From assembly GCA_027056215.1 (NCBI GenBank), contig JALULO010000294.1, positions 1 through 18,022 on the forward strand: a stretch of DNA of 18,022 nt, in the 5' to 3' direction. The position numbers and the translations under genes were made by a program. The DNA is from Campylobacterales bacterium. GTDB lineage: Bacteria; Campylobacterota; Campylobacteria; Campylobacterales; QNZT01. The first letter of the stretch is position 1. Each line of letters starts with the position of its first letter. Positions 1-7,443 of the stretch are shown here, piece after piece. A model generated the notes under the pieces. The model was not told the DNA's origin. It worked only from the letters and a program-made list of their open reading frames with translations, and searched no databases.

Positions 1-1
1 A

Positions 2-1678
2 CTATTAAACCAAATTACCACGATGTTTACAAAATTGACACAACGTCAAAAAATCATTATCGGCATCGCAACATTGGCCGTTATTGGTTTTATTGTTTTT
101 TTGGTTTTATATACAAATAAACAAAAAAGTTCAGACGGTTATAGTATTTTGTTTGACCATATCAGTGCCAGTGATTCGGCCCTTGTCATCGATCAACTTG
201 AGAAAGACAATGTTCCTTACAAACTCAAAAGTGAAGGAACTATTGAAGTTCCAAGTGAACACGTTTACAAAGAACGTATCGCCGTCGCTGCTCAGGGAAT
301 CCCTAAAAATAGTAAAATAGGCTTTGAACTTTTTGATAAACAAAACTTCGGTGAAACAGATTTTGCACAAAAAATCAAATATTTAAGAGCTTTAGAGGGA
401 GAACTTGAACGCACAATTATGGGATTGAATCCTATAGAAGATGCAAAAGTACACATCGCCTTACCAAAAGATAGCGTATTTGTCGAGAAAGAAACAAAAC
501 CCACAGCATCCGTTATTTTAAAAATAGTCAAGAACAAAAAACTTTCTTCAAAACAAATTACCGGTATCAAAAATCTTGTTGCTGCATCAGTTGCCAAACT
601 CAATGAGGAAAATGTCAAACTAATTGACCAAAATGGTAATCCTTTGGGTAATACGACAACAGATGGATTTGAATCTGATCTGGTTACAGCACAGATAAAA
701 TATAAAAAAGATTACGAACGTGCATATGAAAATAAAATCGAAAATGTCTTGTCACCGATTTTAGGCGGTAATCAAAAAGTAGTCGCTAAAGTTACAATTG
801 ATTTTGATTTTGAGCAAAAAAATACTGTTAGCGAATTTTACGACCCAGAATCTGTAGTCAGAAGTGAACAAAGTACGGAAGAGAAGAAAGAAGGCTCCAC
901 TACCAAAAACAGTGGTGGTGTTCCTGGTGCTATCAGTAATATAGGTCCAGTACAAGGGACACAAAAGAAGAAACCAAATGGTGAAAAATACGAAAAAAGT
1001 TCCACCACAACAAACTATGAAATTTCTAAGAAAGTCACAAATATAAAGGGCGAATTTGCCAAAATAAAACGTATCACTGCTGCTGTAGTCGTAGATGGAA
1101 AATACAAAACACAAATCGACAAAAAAACGAATAGTGAAGAGATAAAATATGTTGCATTGGATGAAACAGAGATAGAAGCGATCAATAATATCGTAAAAAA
1201 CAGTATCGGTTTTAATAAAAAAAGAGGTGATACCGTAACAGTCAGTAATTTTGAATTTAACCCTCTATCTGCAACAAAACCAAAAGGTGTAGCAGGTCAA
1301 ATACAAGGTGTTATGCAAAACTATGTCAATCCCTTATTTCCATTGATAAAATATCTTTTAGCCTTTACGCTTTTATTTGTCTTTTATAAAAAAATAATCT
1401 CTCCATTTAGTGAAAAGATGTTACAAGATTATACAGAAGAAGAAAATGATGAAGCAGAACAAGAAATCGAGCATGAAGATGAAGAAGATGATGTTTTAAA
1501 AGAATACAATGAAGCTAAAAAAAGAGCAGAAGAAGAACTTGGCTTACGTAAAGAGCTCGACAAAGATGAAATAAAACATGAAGTTATTTTAGAGAAAATA
1601 CGTCATGAAATCGAAAAAAATCCAGATGAAGCAGCTAGATTACTAAAATCAATGATAGAAGATGAAAATGAACTGTAA
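2..1678 (+). CDS. fliF: FliF, flagellar MS-ring protein (5' end outside the window)
   Basis: FliF forms the MS ring in the inner membrane, the base of the flagellar rotor and the housing of the export gate. The visible part has a transmembrane helix at about residues 19-38 of the visible chain and a YscJ/FliF ring-building domain (PYKLKSEGTIEVP, then RALEGELERTI). A Ser/Thr/Gly/Lys-rich insertion follows, then a second membrane helix (IKYLLAFTLLFVFY) and a very acidic cytoplasmic tail that in this family docks on FliG. The first ATG is at 23, but the frame is open to the edge and the preceding residues LLNQITT match the conserved FliF N-terminus (LLHQIGQ-like in Campylobacter, from memory). 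The true start therefore lies a few codons upstream of the window. The stop is 8 nt before fliG and overlaps its AAGG ribosome site, which indicates one operon. Confidence 0.96.
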   Translation, partial: LLNQITTMFTKLTQRQKIIIGIATLAVIGFIVFLVLYTNKQKSSDGYSILFDHISASDSALVIDQLEKDNVPYKLKSEGTIEVPSEHVYKERIAVAAQGIPKNSKIGFELFDKQNFGETDFAQKIKYLRALEGELERTIMGLNPIEDAKVHIALPKDSVFVEKETKPTASVILKIVKNKKLSSKQITGIKNLVAASVAKLNEENVKLIDQNGNPLGNTTTDGFESDLVTAQIKYKKDYERAYENKIENVLSPILGGNQKVVAKVTIDFDFEQKNTVSEFYDPESVVRSEQSTEEKKEGSTTKNSGGVPGAISNIGPVQGTQKKKPNGEKYEKSSTTTNYEISKKVTNIKGEFAKIKRITAAVVVDGKYKTQIDKKTNSEEIKYVALDETEIEAINNIVKNSIGFNKKRGDTVTVSNFEFNPLSATKPKGVAGQIQGVMQNYVNPLFPLIKYLLAFTLLFVFYKKIISPFSEKMLQDYTEEENDEAEQEIEHEDEEDDVLKEYNEAKKRAEEELGLRKELDKDEIKHEVILEKIRHEIEKNPDEAARLLKSMIEDENEL

Positions 1679-1686
1679 GGGTATAT

Positions 1687-2718
1687 ATGCAATCCGTCCT
1701 TAACAAAGAGCAACAAGAAGTATATAATTCACTTACTATGCGTCAGAAAATCGCAATTTTTTTAACACAATTAGGCGAAGATACATCTTCAAGAATCTTT
1801 GCCAATCTTGATATAGATCTTATCACATCACTTTCTGCAGAAATCGCAAGATTACAAAATGTTGATAAACCTGTTGCCACAGCTGTTTTAGAAGAATTTT
1901 TTGCACTTTTACAATCTAACAATTATATTGTGAGTGGAGGATTCGAATATGCAAAAGAGATTTTGTTTAAAACATTTGGACCTGAAACGGCACAACAAAT
2001 TTTAAATCGTCTTTCAAAAGAGTTGGGTGAAGCAAAAAGTTTTAACTTTCTTGCAAAGGTTAAACCAGAACAACTAGCAGATTTTATTATCTCAGAACAT
2101 CCGCAAACTATTGCTTTGATTTTAGCACATATGAGTCCTATATCAGCAGCCGAAACACTTTCTTTCTTTGAAGACAATTTACGTGCTGATGTCACCATCA
2201 GAATGGCAAATCTAGGTGATATCTCACCAGCTATCATCAAAAGAGTTTCAGCAGTTTTAGAAAGTAAATTAGAATCCCTTACTTCCTATAAAGTTGAAGT
2301 TGGTGGACCTCGTGCTGTTGCAGAGCTACTCAATAAACTGGGTCAAAAAGCGACCAAATCAACTATAGAGCTGATTGAAAAAACAGATTCAGAACTTGCA
2401 AATGTTATCAAAGATCTCATGTTTACGTTTGAAGACATTAATAAATTGGACAAAGGTGCTATTCGTGAACTGCTGAAAGCGTTGGATAAAAATCAACTCA
2501 TGATTGCACTTAAAGGTTCGGGGGAAGAGTTAAAAGAAAAGTTTATGGAAAATATGTCTACCCGTGCAGCAGAAGCATTTGAAGAAGAGATGCAGTTTAT
2601 GGGACCTACAAAAGTTAAAGATGTGGAAGAAGCCCAAAGAAAGATTGTTGAAGAGGTACAAAAACTCGCAGAAAAAGGATTAGTTCAAATCGGCGAAGCA
2701 GATGAAGTTATCGAGTAA
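1687..2718 (+). CDS. fliG: FliG, flagellar motor switch protein
   Basis: FliG is the rotor protein that receives torque from the MotA stator and couples FliF to the FliM/FliN switch complex in the cytoplasm. Its 343 residues are normal for the phylum. Visible landmarks are the middle-domain EHPQ motif (137-140), the Gly-Gly hinge (206-207, in VEVGGPRAVAELL), the MFTF motif (245-248) and the C-terminal torque helix. Charged residues in that helix (R260, D267, R293 in STRAAE) line up with those known from E. coli. The ATG follows an AAGG site (TAAGGGTATATATG) that overlaps the fliF stop. The end is 3 nt from fliH, so translation of the two is probably coupled. Nothing is truncated or unusual. 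Confidence 0.98.
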   Translation: MQSVLNKEQQEVYNSLTMRQKIAIFLTQLGEDTSSRIFANLDIDLITSLSAEIARLQNVDKPVATAVLEEFFALLQSNNYIVSGGFEYAKEILFKTFGPETAQQILNRLSKELGEAKSFNFLAKVKPEQLADFIISEHPQTIALILAHMSPISAAETLSFFEDNLRADVTIRMANLGDISPAIIKRVSAVLESKLESLTSYKVEVGGPRAVAELLNKLGQKATKSTIELIEKTDSELANVIKDLMFTFEDINKLDKGAIRELLKALDKNQLMIALKGSGEELKEKFMENMSTRAAEAFEEEMQFMGPTKVKDVEEAQRKIVEEVQKLAEKGLVQIGEADEVIE

Positions 2719-2721
2719 AGT

Positions 2722-3507
2722 ATGGGAAACATTATCAACACAAAAGATGACTCAAACTATACAATCAAAAAATTTACTTTCGATAAGATAGATAGTACTG
2801 CTGAAGATTTTGTACTTTTAACACAAAATCCTTTTGAAGAGAATCCAGCACAACAACTATCACAACCAAAAGAGGATGAGGATCAACATCAAAATATATC
2901 TGTAGCACCACTACAGAACAATAAAGAACTACTTGAAAAAATCGAACAGTTGACTTCAGATGTAATTACATTGCAAATGGAACTTGAGAAACAAGAAACT
3001 ACATTTACACAAAAGATTGAAACCGAAAAACAGCAAGCATATGAAGAAGGAAAAATTGAGGGGCTAAAAATTGCACAAGAACAATATTCAGAAGATTTGG
3101 AAACACATAAAACCCAACTTTTACGTTCAATAGAATTATTAGATGAGCAAAAACAACTGTACGATAAAGCAATACATGACCTTGAAGCTGATTTGTTACA
3201 AGGTTCTTTTATCCTTGCACAAAAAATTATTATTAAAGAAATTGATGCATATTCTTCTGAAATTGCAACACAAATCGCGCAATCTTTATTAAAAACTGTT
3301 CATGAGGGTAGTGAAGTCACACTTAAGGTAAATCCCATAGACTTTGAGGATATATCAAGCCACTTTAAAGACAATCGTATTAAAATTGAATCAGATGAAG
3401 CCATCCAAAAGGGTGGTGTCGTAATCCTAAGTGATAGTGGTAATATTGATGGAGATATTCTAACACGGTATAAACAATCCCTTCAGCTATTGCAAAAAGA
3501 GAGTTAG
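2722..3507 (+). CDS. fliH: FliH, flagellar export ATPase regulator
   Basis: FliH is the peripheral-stalk-like partner of the FliI ATPase in the flagellar type III export apparatus. The 261-residue chain has a variable acidic, Gln-rich N-terminus, a long predicted coiled coil (about residues 66-160) containing one GxxxG unit (GKIEG, 110-114), and a C-terminal FliH/YscL domain. That domain ends in GGVVILSDSGNIDGDILTRY (231-250), typical of the family. FliH is poorly conserved in sequence, so the call rests on this C-terminal pattern and on its place directly after fliF and fliG. The start codon lies 3 nt after fliG with only a weak ribosome site (GAGTAAAG), consistent with coupling. The stop TAG abuts the ATG of dxs. 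Confidence 0.93.
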   Translation: MGNIINTKDDSNYTIKKFTFDKIDSTAEDFVLLTQNPFEENPAQQLSQPKEDEDQHQNISVAPLQNNKELLEKIEQLTSDVITLQMELEKQETTFTQKIETEKQQAYEEGKIEGLKIAQEQYSEDLETHKTQLLRSIELLDEQKQLYDKAIHDLEADLLQGSFILAQKIIIKEIDAYSSEIATQIAQSLLKTVHEGSEVTLKVNPIDFEDISSHFKDNRIKIESDEAIQKGGVVILSDSGNIDGDILTRYKQSLQLLQKES

Positions 3508-5331
3508 ATGGATATAAAAAATTATGATATAGCACAATTAGAAGACCTTTGTGCAAAAATTCGCCAAAAGATACTACAAACAGTCAGCAAAAATGGGGGA
3601 CATCTTAGTTCAACATTAGGATCTGTAGAACTCATCGTTGCGATGCACTATGTCTTCAATCCTGGTCAAGATCCTTTTATCTTTGATGTGTCTCATCAGG
3701 CATATGCTCATAAACTTTTAACAGGCAGATGGGATAAATTTGACACACTGCGTACGTTCGGTGGACTTAGTGGATACACAAAGCCAAGCGAATCACCTTA
3801 TGATTTTTTTATTGCTGGGCATAGTTCTACATCTATTTCATTGGCGGTTGGTGCGGCAAAAGCAATTAAACTCAAACATGAAGATAGACTACCTATTGCA
3901 TTTATAGGTGATGGTTCTATGACAGCAGGAATGGTTTATGAAGCTATGAATGAGCTAGGTGATATAAAATTGCCTGCTATTATCATACTCAATGACAATG
4001 AAATGAGTATAGCAAAACCTATCGGTGCTATCAGTAACTATCTTTCTCAGGTTATGGCAGGTCATTTTTATCAAAAAATAAAACAGCAAACTAAACAAAT
4101 TCTTGAACATTTACCAGAAAGTGCAACATATATTGCAAAACGTTTTGACGAAAGTATGAAACTTATCACTCCAGGTATATTATTTGAAGAGCTAGGGTTA
4201 GAATACATAGGACCAGTAAATGGTCATGATCTTGGCGCTTTAATAGAAGCCTATACATTAGCAAAAAAAATGCACCGCTCTGTTATCATCCATGCGCAAA
4301 CAACCAAGGGTAAAGGTTATGAAATAGCAGAAGGCTACTATGAACACTGGCATGGAGTAAGTCAATTTGATATAGATACTGGAGAACCTATCAGCAAAGG
4401 TAGTACAAAAAATGCCACTAAGATGTTTAGTGAAGCTCTTATGCAATTGGCAAAAACAGATGATAAAGTTGTCGGTGTTACTGCTGCTATGCCTAGCGGA
4501 ACCGGTATCAAAGATCTTATGGAAACCTACCCTGAACGTTTTTGGGATGTTGCTATTGCCGAGCAACATGCCGTGACTTCTATGTGTGCTATGGCACAAG
4601 AGGGATTTAAACCTTTTATAGCTATTTATTCTACATTTTTACAGCGTGCCTACGATCAAATCATTCATGATGCTTGTATTATGTCGCTTCCTGTTGTATT
4701 TGCGATAGATCGAGCTGGAATTGTGGGAGAAGATGGGGAAACACATCAAGGAGCTTTTGACATCTCTTTTTTACGTGCTATTCCAAATATCACACTCTTT
4801 GCTCCACGTGATGAGTCAAGTATGCATCATGCTGTAAACTTTGCACACAAACTACAAGCCCCATGTGCATTTAGATATCCTAGAGGTGCATTTACAGCAC
4901 TGCCATATAAAACTAAGCCTATGGTCTTAGGCAAAGCAGACCTTCTGAAAGAAGCTGATTCTGAAATCTTACTGATAGGTTATGGCGCAGGAGTTGGACG
5001 TGCCTATGAGACTATGAAACTACTGGATTATGAAGTAGGTCTACTTGATCTTGTTTTTGTCAAACCTCTTGATGCAAAACTTCTCATAGAACTTGCACAA
5101 AGATATACGAGGTGGTATGTTTTCAGTGATAGCGCAAAGATTGGTGGTGTTCAAAGCGCTTTAAGTGAGTTTTTAACACAAAACAATATCAACAATATAG
5201 AACTTATAAGTTTTGAATACGAAGATGCCTTTATCACCCATGGGAATACCAAGCTTGTTGAAGAATCACTTGGAATTTTACCAGAACAATTAAAAAATAC
5301 AATAAATAATCAAACGAAAACCACAATATAA
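3508..5331 (+). CDS. dxs: 1-deoxy-D-xylulose-5-phosphate synthase
   Basis: Dxs is a thiamine-diphosphate enzyme that condenses pyruvate with glyceraldehyde 3-phosphate to give DXP, the entry step of the MEP isoprenoid pathway and a precursor for thiamine and pyridoxal. At 607 residues it has normal length. Seen in order are GGHLSS with His32, FDVSHQAYAHKLLTGR, the GDG metal/cofactor motif at 134-136 with ILNDNEMS downstream, and GPVNGHD. DVAIAEQHAVT follows, carrying the catalytic-type Glu352 of the transketolase fold, then AIYSTFLQRAYDQIIHD, DRAGIVGEDGETHQGAFD and FRYPRG. The C-terminal transketolase domain ends with FSDSAKIGGVQSALSEFL. The ATG directly follows the fliH stop with no spacer, so this essential metabolic gene appears to depend on flagellar-operon transcription. 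fliH-dxs linkage is known in Campylobacter, where lepA follows; lepA is absent here. Confidence 0.98.
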   Translation: MDIKNYDIAQLEDLCAKIRQKILQTVSKNGGHLSSTLGSVELIVAMHYVFNPGQDPFIFDVSHQAYAHKLLTGRWDKFDTLRTFGGLSGYTKPSESPYDFFIAGHSSTSISLAVGAAKAIKLKHEDRLPIAFIGDGSMTAGMVYEAMNELGDIKLPAIIILNDNEMSIAKPIGAISNYLSQVMAGHFYQKIKQQTKQILEHLPESATYIAKRFDESMKLITPGILFEELGLEYIGPVNGHDLGALIEAYTLAKKMHRSVIIHAQTTKGKGYEIAEGYYEHWHGVSQFDIDTGEPISKGSTKNATKMFSEALMQLAKTDDKVVGVTAAMPSGTGIKDLMETYPERFWDVAIAEQHAVTSMCAMAQEGFKPFIAIYSTFLQRAYDQIIHDACIMSLPVVFAIDRAGIVGEDGETHQGAFDISFLRAIPNITLFAPRDESSMHHAVNFAHKLQAPCAFRYPRGAFTALPYKTKPMVLGKADLLKEADSEILLIGYGAGVGRAYETMKLLDYEVGLLDLVFVKPLDAKLLIELAQRYTRWYVFSDSAKIGGVQSALSEFLTQNNINNIELISFEYEDAFITHGNTKLVEESLGILPEQLKNTINNQTKTTI

Positions 5332-5366
5332 AGAATTTGAATATTCTAATTTATTTACTCATACCA

Positions 5367-5393
5367 TAAAACTTTCTTTTGTAATGACGATAT
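5367..5393 (+). promoter_or_regulatory. Candidate sigma-28 (FliA) promoter of the Cache-domain gene
   Basis: A -35-like TAAAACTT (5367-5374) is followed by exactly 11 nt and then GACGATAT (5386-5393). The enterobacterial FliA consensus is TAAAGTTT-N11-GCCGATAA; each half matches 6 of 8, with the optimal spacer. CGATAT also fits the CGATWT -10 described for Campylobacter FliA promoters. The predicted start of transcription is near 5400, ahead of the ribosome site at 5410-5413. The site is seen by eye only, and no other promoter in the gap is equally convincing. Confidence 0.6.
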
Positions 5394-5409
5394 TTCATGC
5401 AAATTATCC

Positions 5410-5413
5410 AAGG
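5410..5413 (+). promoter_or_regulatory. Ribosome binding site that decides the start at 5420
   Basis: AAGG lies 6 nt ahead of the ATG at 5420. The earlier in-frame ATG at 5384 has only CTTTCTTTTGTA before it, and it falls between the two promoter boxes. This supports the shorter, 625-residue protein. Confidence 0.7.
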
Positions 5414-5419
5414 TTCAAT

Positions 5420-7297
5420 ATGAGTAATATAATTGACTTATTTCCTTTTGCAGCTGAAACGAAAGATGAAATAGAACAGCAAAACAAATATTTAAAAAAA
5501 GTTTCTTTAACTGGAAAAATAAATGCATTAAAATCTTCTGAAAATTTATTTAAATATACAGATAAAACAATAGAACAATTTGATGTTTTAAAAGTAAAAT
5601 TAACGGATGCTCTTGTTGCAGAAAATATCAATAAAATAACAAATGAACTTTATTTAAAGGCACAATTATCTATTGATGTTTTAAAGCGCAACCTCTTTGA
5701 AAGAACAGCAGATGTTGGTTTTTTGTCACAAGATTACGAAATCATAAAATTTTTATTAAACCAACAATCAGAAGATACTCTTAAAATACGTCTTACCGAA
5801 TATATTAAAAAATATAGTGTCTATGATGATGTGATCATCTTTGACATAAACTTTCAAAAAAAAATCAATATCAACTCTGATAATCATGTCCATATAGCAA
5901 CTGACAATATTTTGCAACAAGCACTTGAAAATGATACATATATTGAAAAATTTGGATATACAGATATATGTCCACATAAAGATAATACGTTAATTTATGC
6001 ACAAAAAATTGTTCATAATAATAAAGACTTAGGTGTTTTATGTTTATCTTTCAAATTTGATGATGAATTGCGAACAATATTTCATGCACTTTGCACTAAA
6101 AATGATCTCATTTATCTTGAACAAAACAAGCAAGTTATAGCATCTAGTAATCAAAATCTTATCAAAAAGGATGAGAGAATTCAGCTTACAAAAAACAAAC
6201 AACTTTCACTTTATAAACAAAATAAAATTGCCGTACAAACCTCTACAAAAGGTTATCAAGGATATTTTGGTCTTGACTGGAAGTGTACTGCTATATCTCT
6301 AAAAAACGATATCGAGTTTGATTCAAGTAATATTTGTCAAACATTACCTAAAAACTTACAAGATATTATCAATGAAGCACATGAAATTGTTGATGACTTG
6401 GCTGATGTCATCATAAATGGAGAATTGATAGCATCAAAATTCCGTCAATATACACTTTCACCTATCTTAGAAAATTTACGAACTATTAGTGGTCATCTAC
6501 TAGAAAGCATTAACAGTTCAGCGACAATTTTATCGCAAACTATAACGCAAAGTTTACTAAACAATGCAAAACTTACAACTAAATTTAGTATTGACCTTAT
6601 GGATAGAAACCTTTACGAACGTGCAAATGATTGTAGATGGTGGGCACTTACAACACAGTTTAAAGAAGAGCTTTCAAAATCTGATCCAAATTCGAAACTT
6701 CTATCCAATATTTTAAAAGATATCAATGAACTTTATACCGTATATACAAATTTATTTATATACAACAAAAAAGGTAAAATTATTGCCGCTTCACATGATC
6801 AATCTATCATAGGCAACACTTTTAAATCAGATATTCTTCAATCTGTACTATATGAAAAAGATACACAAAAATATTTCGTTACATCATTTGAAACAACATC
6901 TTTTTATGAGAATAGACCTACATATATTTATAATGCTGCCATAAATAGTACTACTGAGACAGTTGGAGGTATCGCCATAGTATTTGATAGCGAGCCGGAG
7001 TTTAAAGCAATTCTAAAAGATAGTGCGTTAAAAGACAAAAAAGGGTTTTCTCTCTTTTGTCGTAAAAATAAACAAATCATCGCTTCCACATCAAAGACAT
7101 TAGAACCCCTAGAATATATTGATCTACCTAATAAATTTTTTGAACTTAAAGAAGACCAAACCGTGCAAGATTACTATCAATATGAAAATAAAAACTATTT
7201 GGTAACCGCTGTTCACTCTAATGGTTATCGAGAGTACAAACAAAAAGACAATTATACCAATGACATTATTGCTATAAGTTTAATCGAAATAGTATGA
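5420..7297 (+). CDS. Soluble tandem Cache-like sensor protein, probably chemotaxis or motility linked
   Basis: I recognise the family but not a named gene. The 625-residue chain has no signal peptide and no stretch long and hydrophobic enough for a membrane helix, so it should be cytoplasmic. A helical N-terminal region leads into two related modules. The first runs from RNLFERTADVGFL (about 90-102) to WKCTAISL (about 293); the second runs from RNLYERANDCRWW (about 396-408) to DIIAISL (about 621). Each contains the hydrophobic strand pattern of Cache folds, and the second has RPTYIYNAAI and VGGIAIVFDSEPEF. A helical linker joins them. From memory, longer relatives carry a C-terminal CheW domain after this point; here the protein stops four residues after the second module. 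Ligand and partner are unknown. A FliA-like promoter precedes it. The start at 5420 is chosen for its ribosome site; 5384 would add 12 residues. Confidence 0.8.
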   Translation: MSNIIDLFPFAAETKDEIEQQNKYLKKVSLTGKINALKSSENLFKYTDKTIEQFDVLKVKLTDALVAENINKITNELYLKAQLSIDVLKRNLFERTADVGFLSQDYEIIKFLLNQQSEDTLKIRLTEYIKKYSVYDDVIIFDINFQKKININSDNHVHIATDNILQQALENDTYIEKFGYTDICPHKDNTLIYAQKIVHNNKDLGVLCLSFKFDDELRTIFHALCTKNDLIYLEQNKQVIASSNQNLIKKDERIQLTKNKQLSLYKQNKIAVQTSTKGYQGYFGLDWKCTAISLKNDIEFDSSNICQTLPKNLQDIINEAHEIVDDLADVIINGELIASKFRQYTLSPILENLRTISGHLLESINSSATILSQTITQSLLNNAKLTTKFSIDLMDRNLYERANDCRWWALTTQFKEELSKSDPNSKLLSNILKDINELYTVYTNLFIYNKKGKIIAASHDQSIIGNTFKSDILQSVLYEKDTQKYFVTSFETTSFYENRPTYIYNAAINSTTETVGGIAIVFDSEPEFKAILKDSALKDKKGFSLFCRKNKQIIASTSKTLEPLEYIDLPNKFFELKEDQTVQDYYQYENKNYLVTAVHSNGYREYKQKDNYTNDIIAISLIEIV

Positions 7298-7300
7298 TAG

Positions 7301-7377
7301 TGGTGTCCCCGATGCGATTCGAACGCATGACCTCTGGATTAGGAATCCAGTGCTCTATCCAGCTGAGCTACGAGGAC
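7301..7377 (-). tRNA. tRNA-Arg (anticodon CCT)
   Basis: On the minus strand a complete cloverleaf is visible. The acceptor stem is GTCCTCG/CGGGGAC (one T-G pair), the D stem GCTC/GAGC, and the anticodon stem CTGGA/TCCAG around loop TTCCTAA. The T arm is ATGCG-TTCGAAT-CGCAT. Discriminator A is followed by an encoded CCA (7301-7303). The anticodon CCT (7341-7343) reads the arginine codon AGG. The gene sits 66 nt after fusA on the same strand, with its 3' end 3 nt from the stop codon of the convergent Cache gene. Confidence 0.97.
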
Positions 7378-7384
7378 GGGGAAA

Positions 7385-7425
7385 GATAAATGAAGAATAG
7401 GAAAAACCTATCTCTTCCATTTATC
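7385..7425 (-). terminator. Hairpin between fusA and tRNA-Arg, possible weak terminator
   Basis: On the minus strand, GATAAATG-AAGA-ATAGG pairs with CCTAT-TCTT-CATTTATC around a TTTTT loop, about 17 base pairs with two single bulged G. Only TTT follows before CCCC, so termination may be leaky. The tRNA 5' end is 8 nt beyond the hairpin. It may instead shape tRNA processing after read-through from fusA. Confidence 0.4.
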
Positions 7426-7443
7426 CTAAAAAAGGTTATTCGC

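Noticed and set aside
292..1114. Minus-strand open frames opposite fliF (108 and 117 codons)
   Set aside because: The translations are low-complexity Phe/Ser-rich reversals of Lys/Glu-rich fliF codons with no family resemblance.
1440..1620. Glu/Asp-rich run at the FliF C-terminus as a repeat or insertion
   Set aside because: An acidic linker before the FliG-binding end is normal for FliF; no exact DNA repeat unit is present.
5332..5347. AGAAT/ATTCT hairpin after dxs as a terminator
   Set aside because: The stem is only 5 AT-rich pairs with no clean T-run; in DNA of this composition such repeats are expected by chance.
5384..5419. A longer start for the Cache protein at the ATG at 5384
   Set aside because: It has no ribosome site and lies between the two promoter boxes; the -10 box falls within its first codons, so most transcripts would start after it.
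7301..7377. tRNA-Arg(CCT) as an integration site for a mobile element
   Set aside because: tRNA genes are common attachment sites, but no integrase, duplicated tRNA end or foreign-looking DNA lies next to it.
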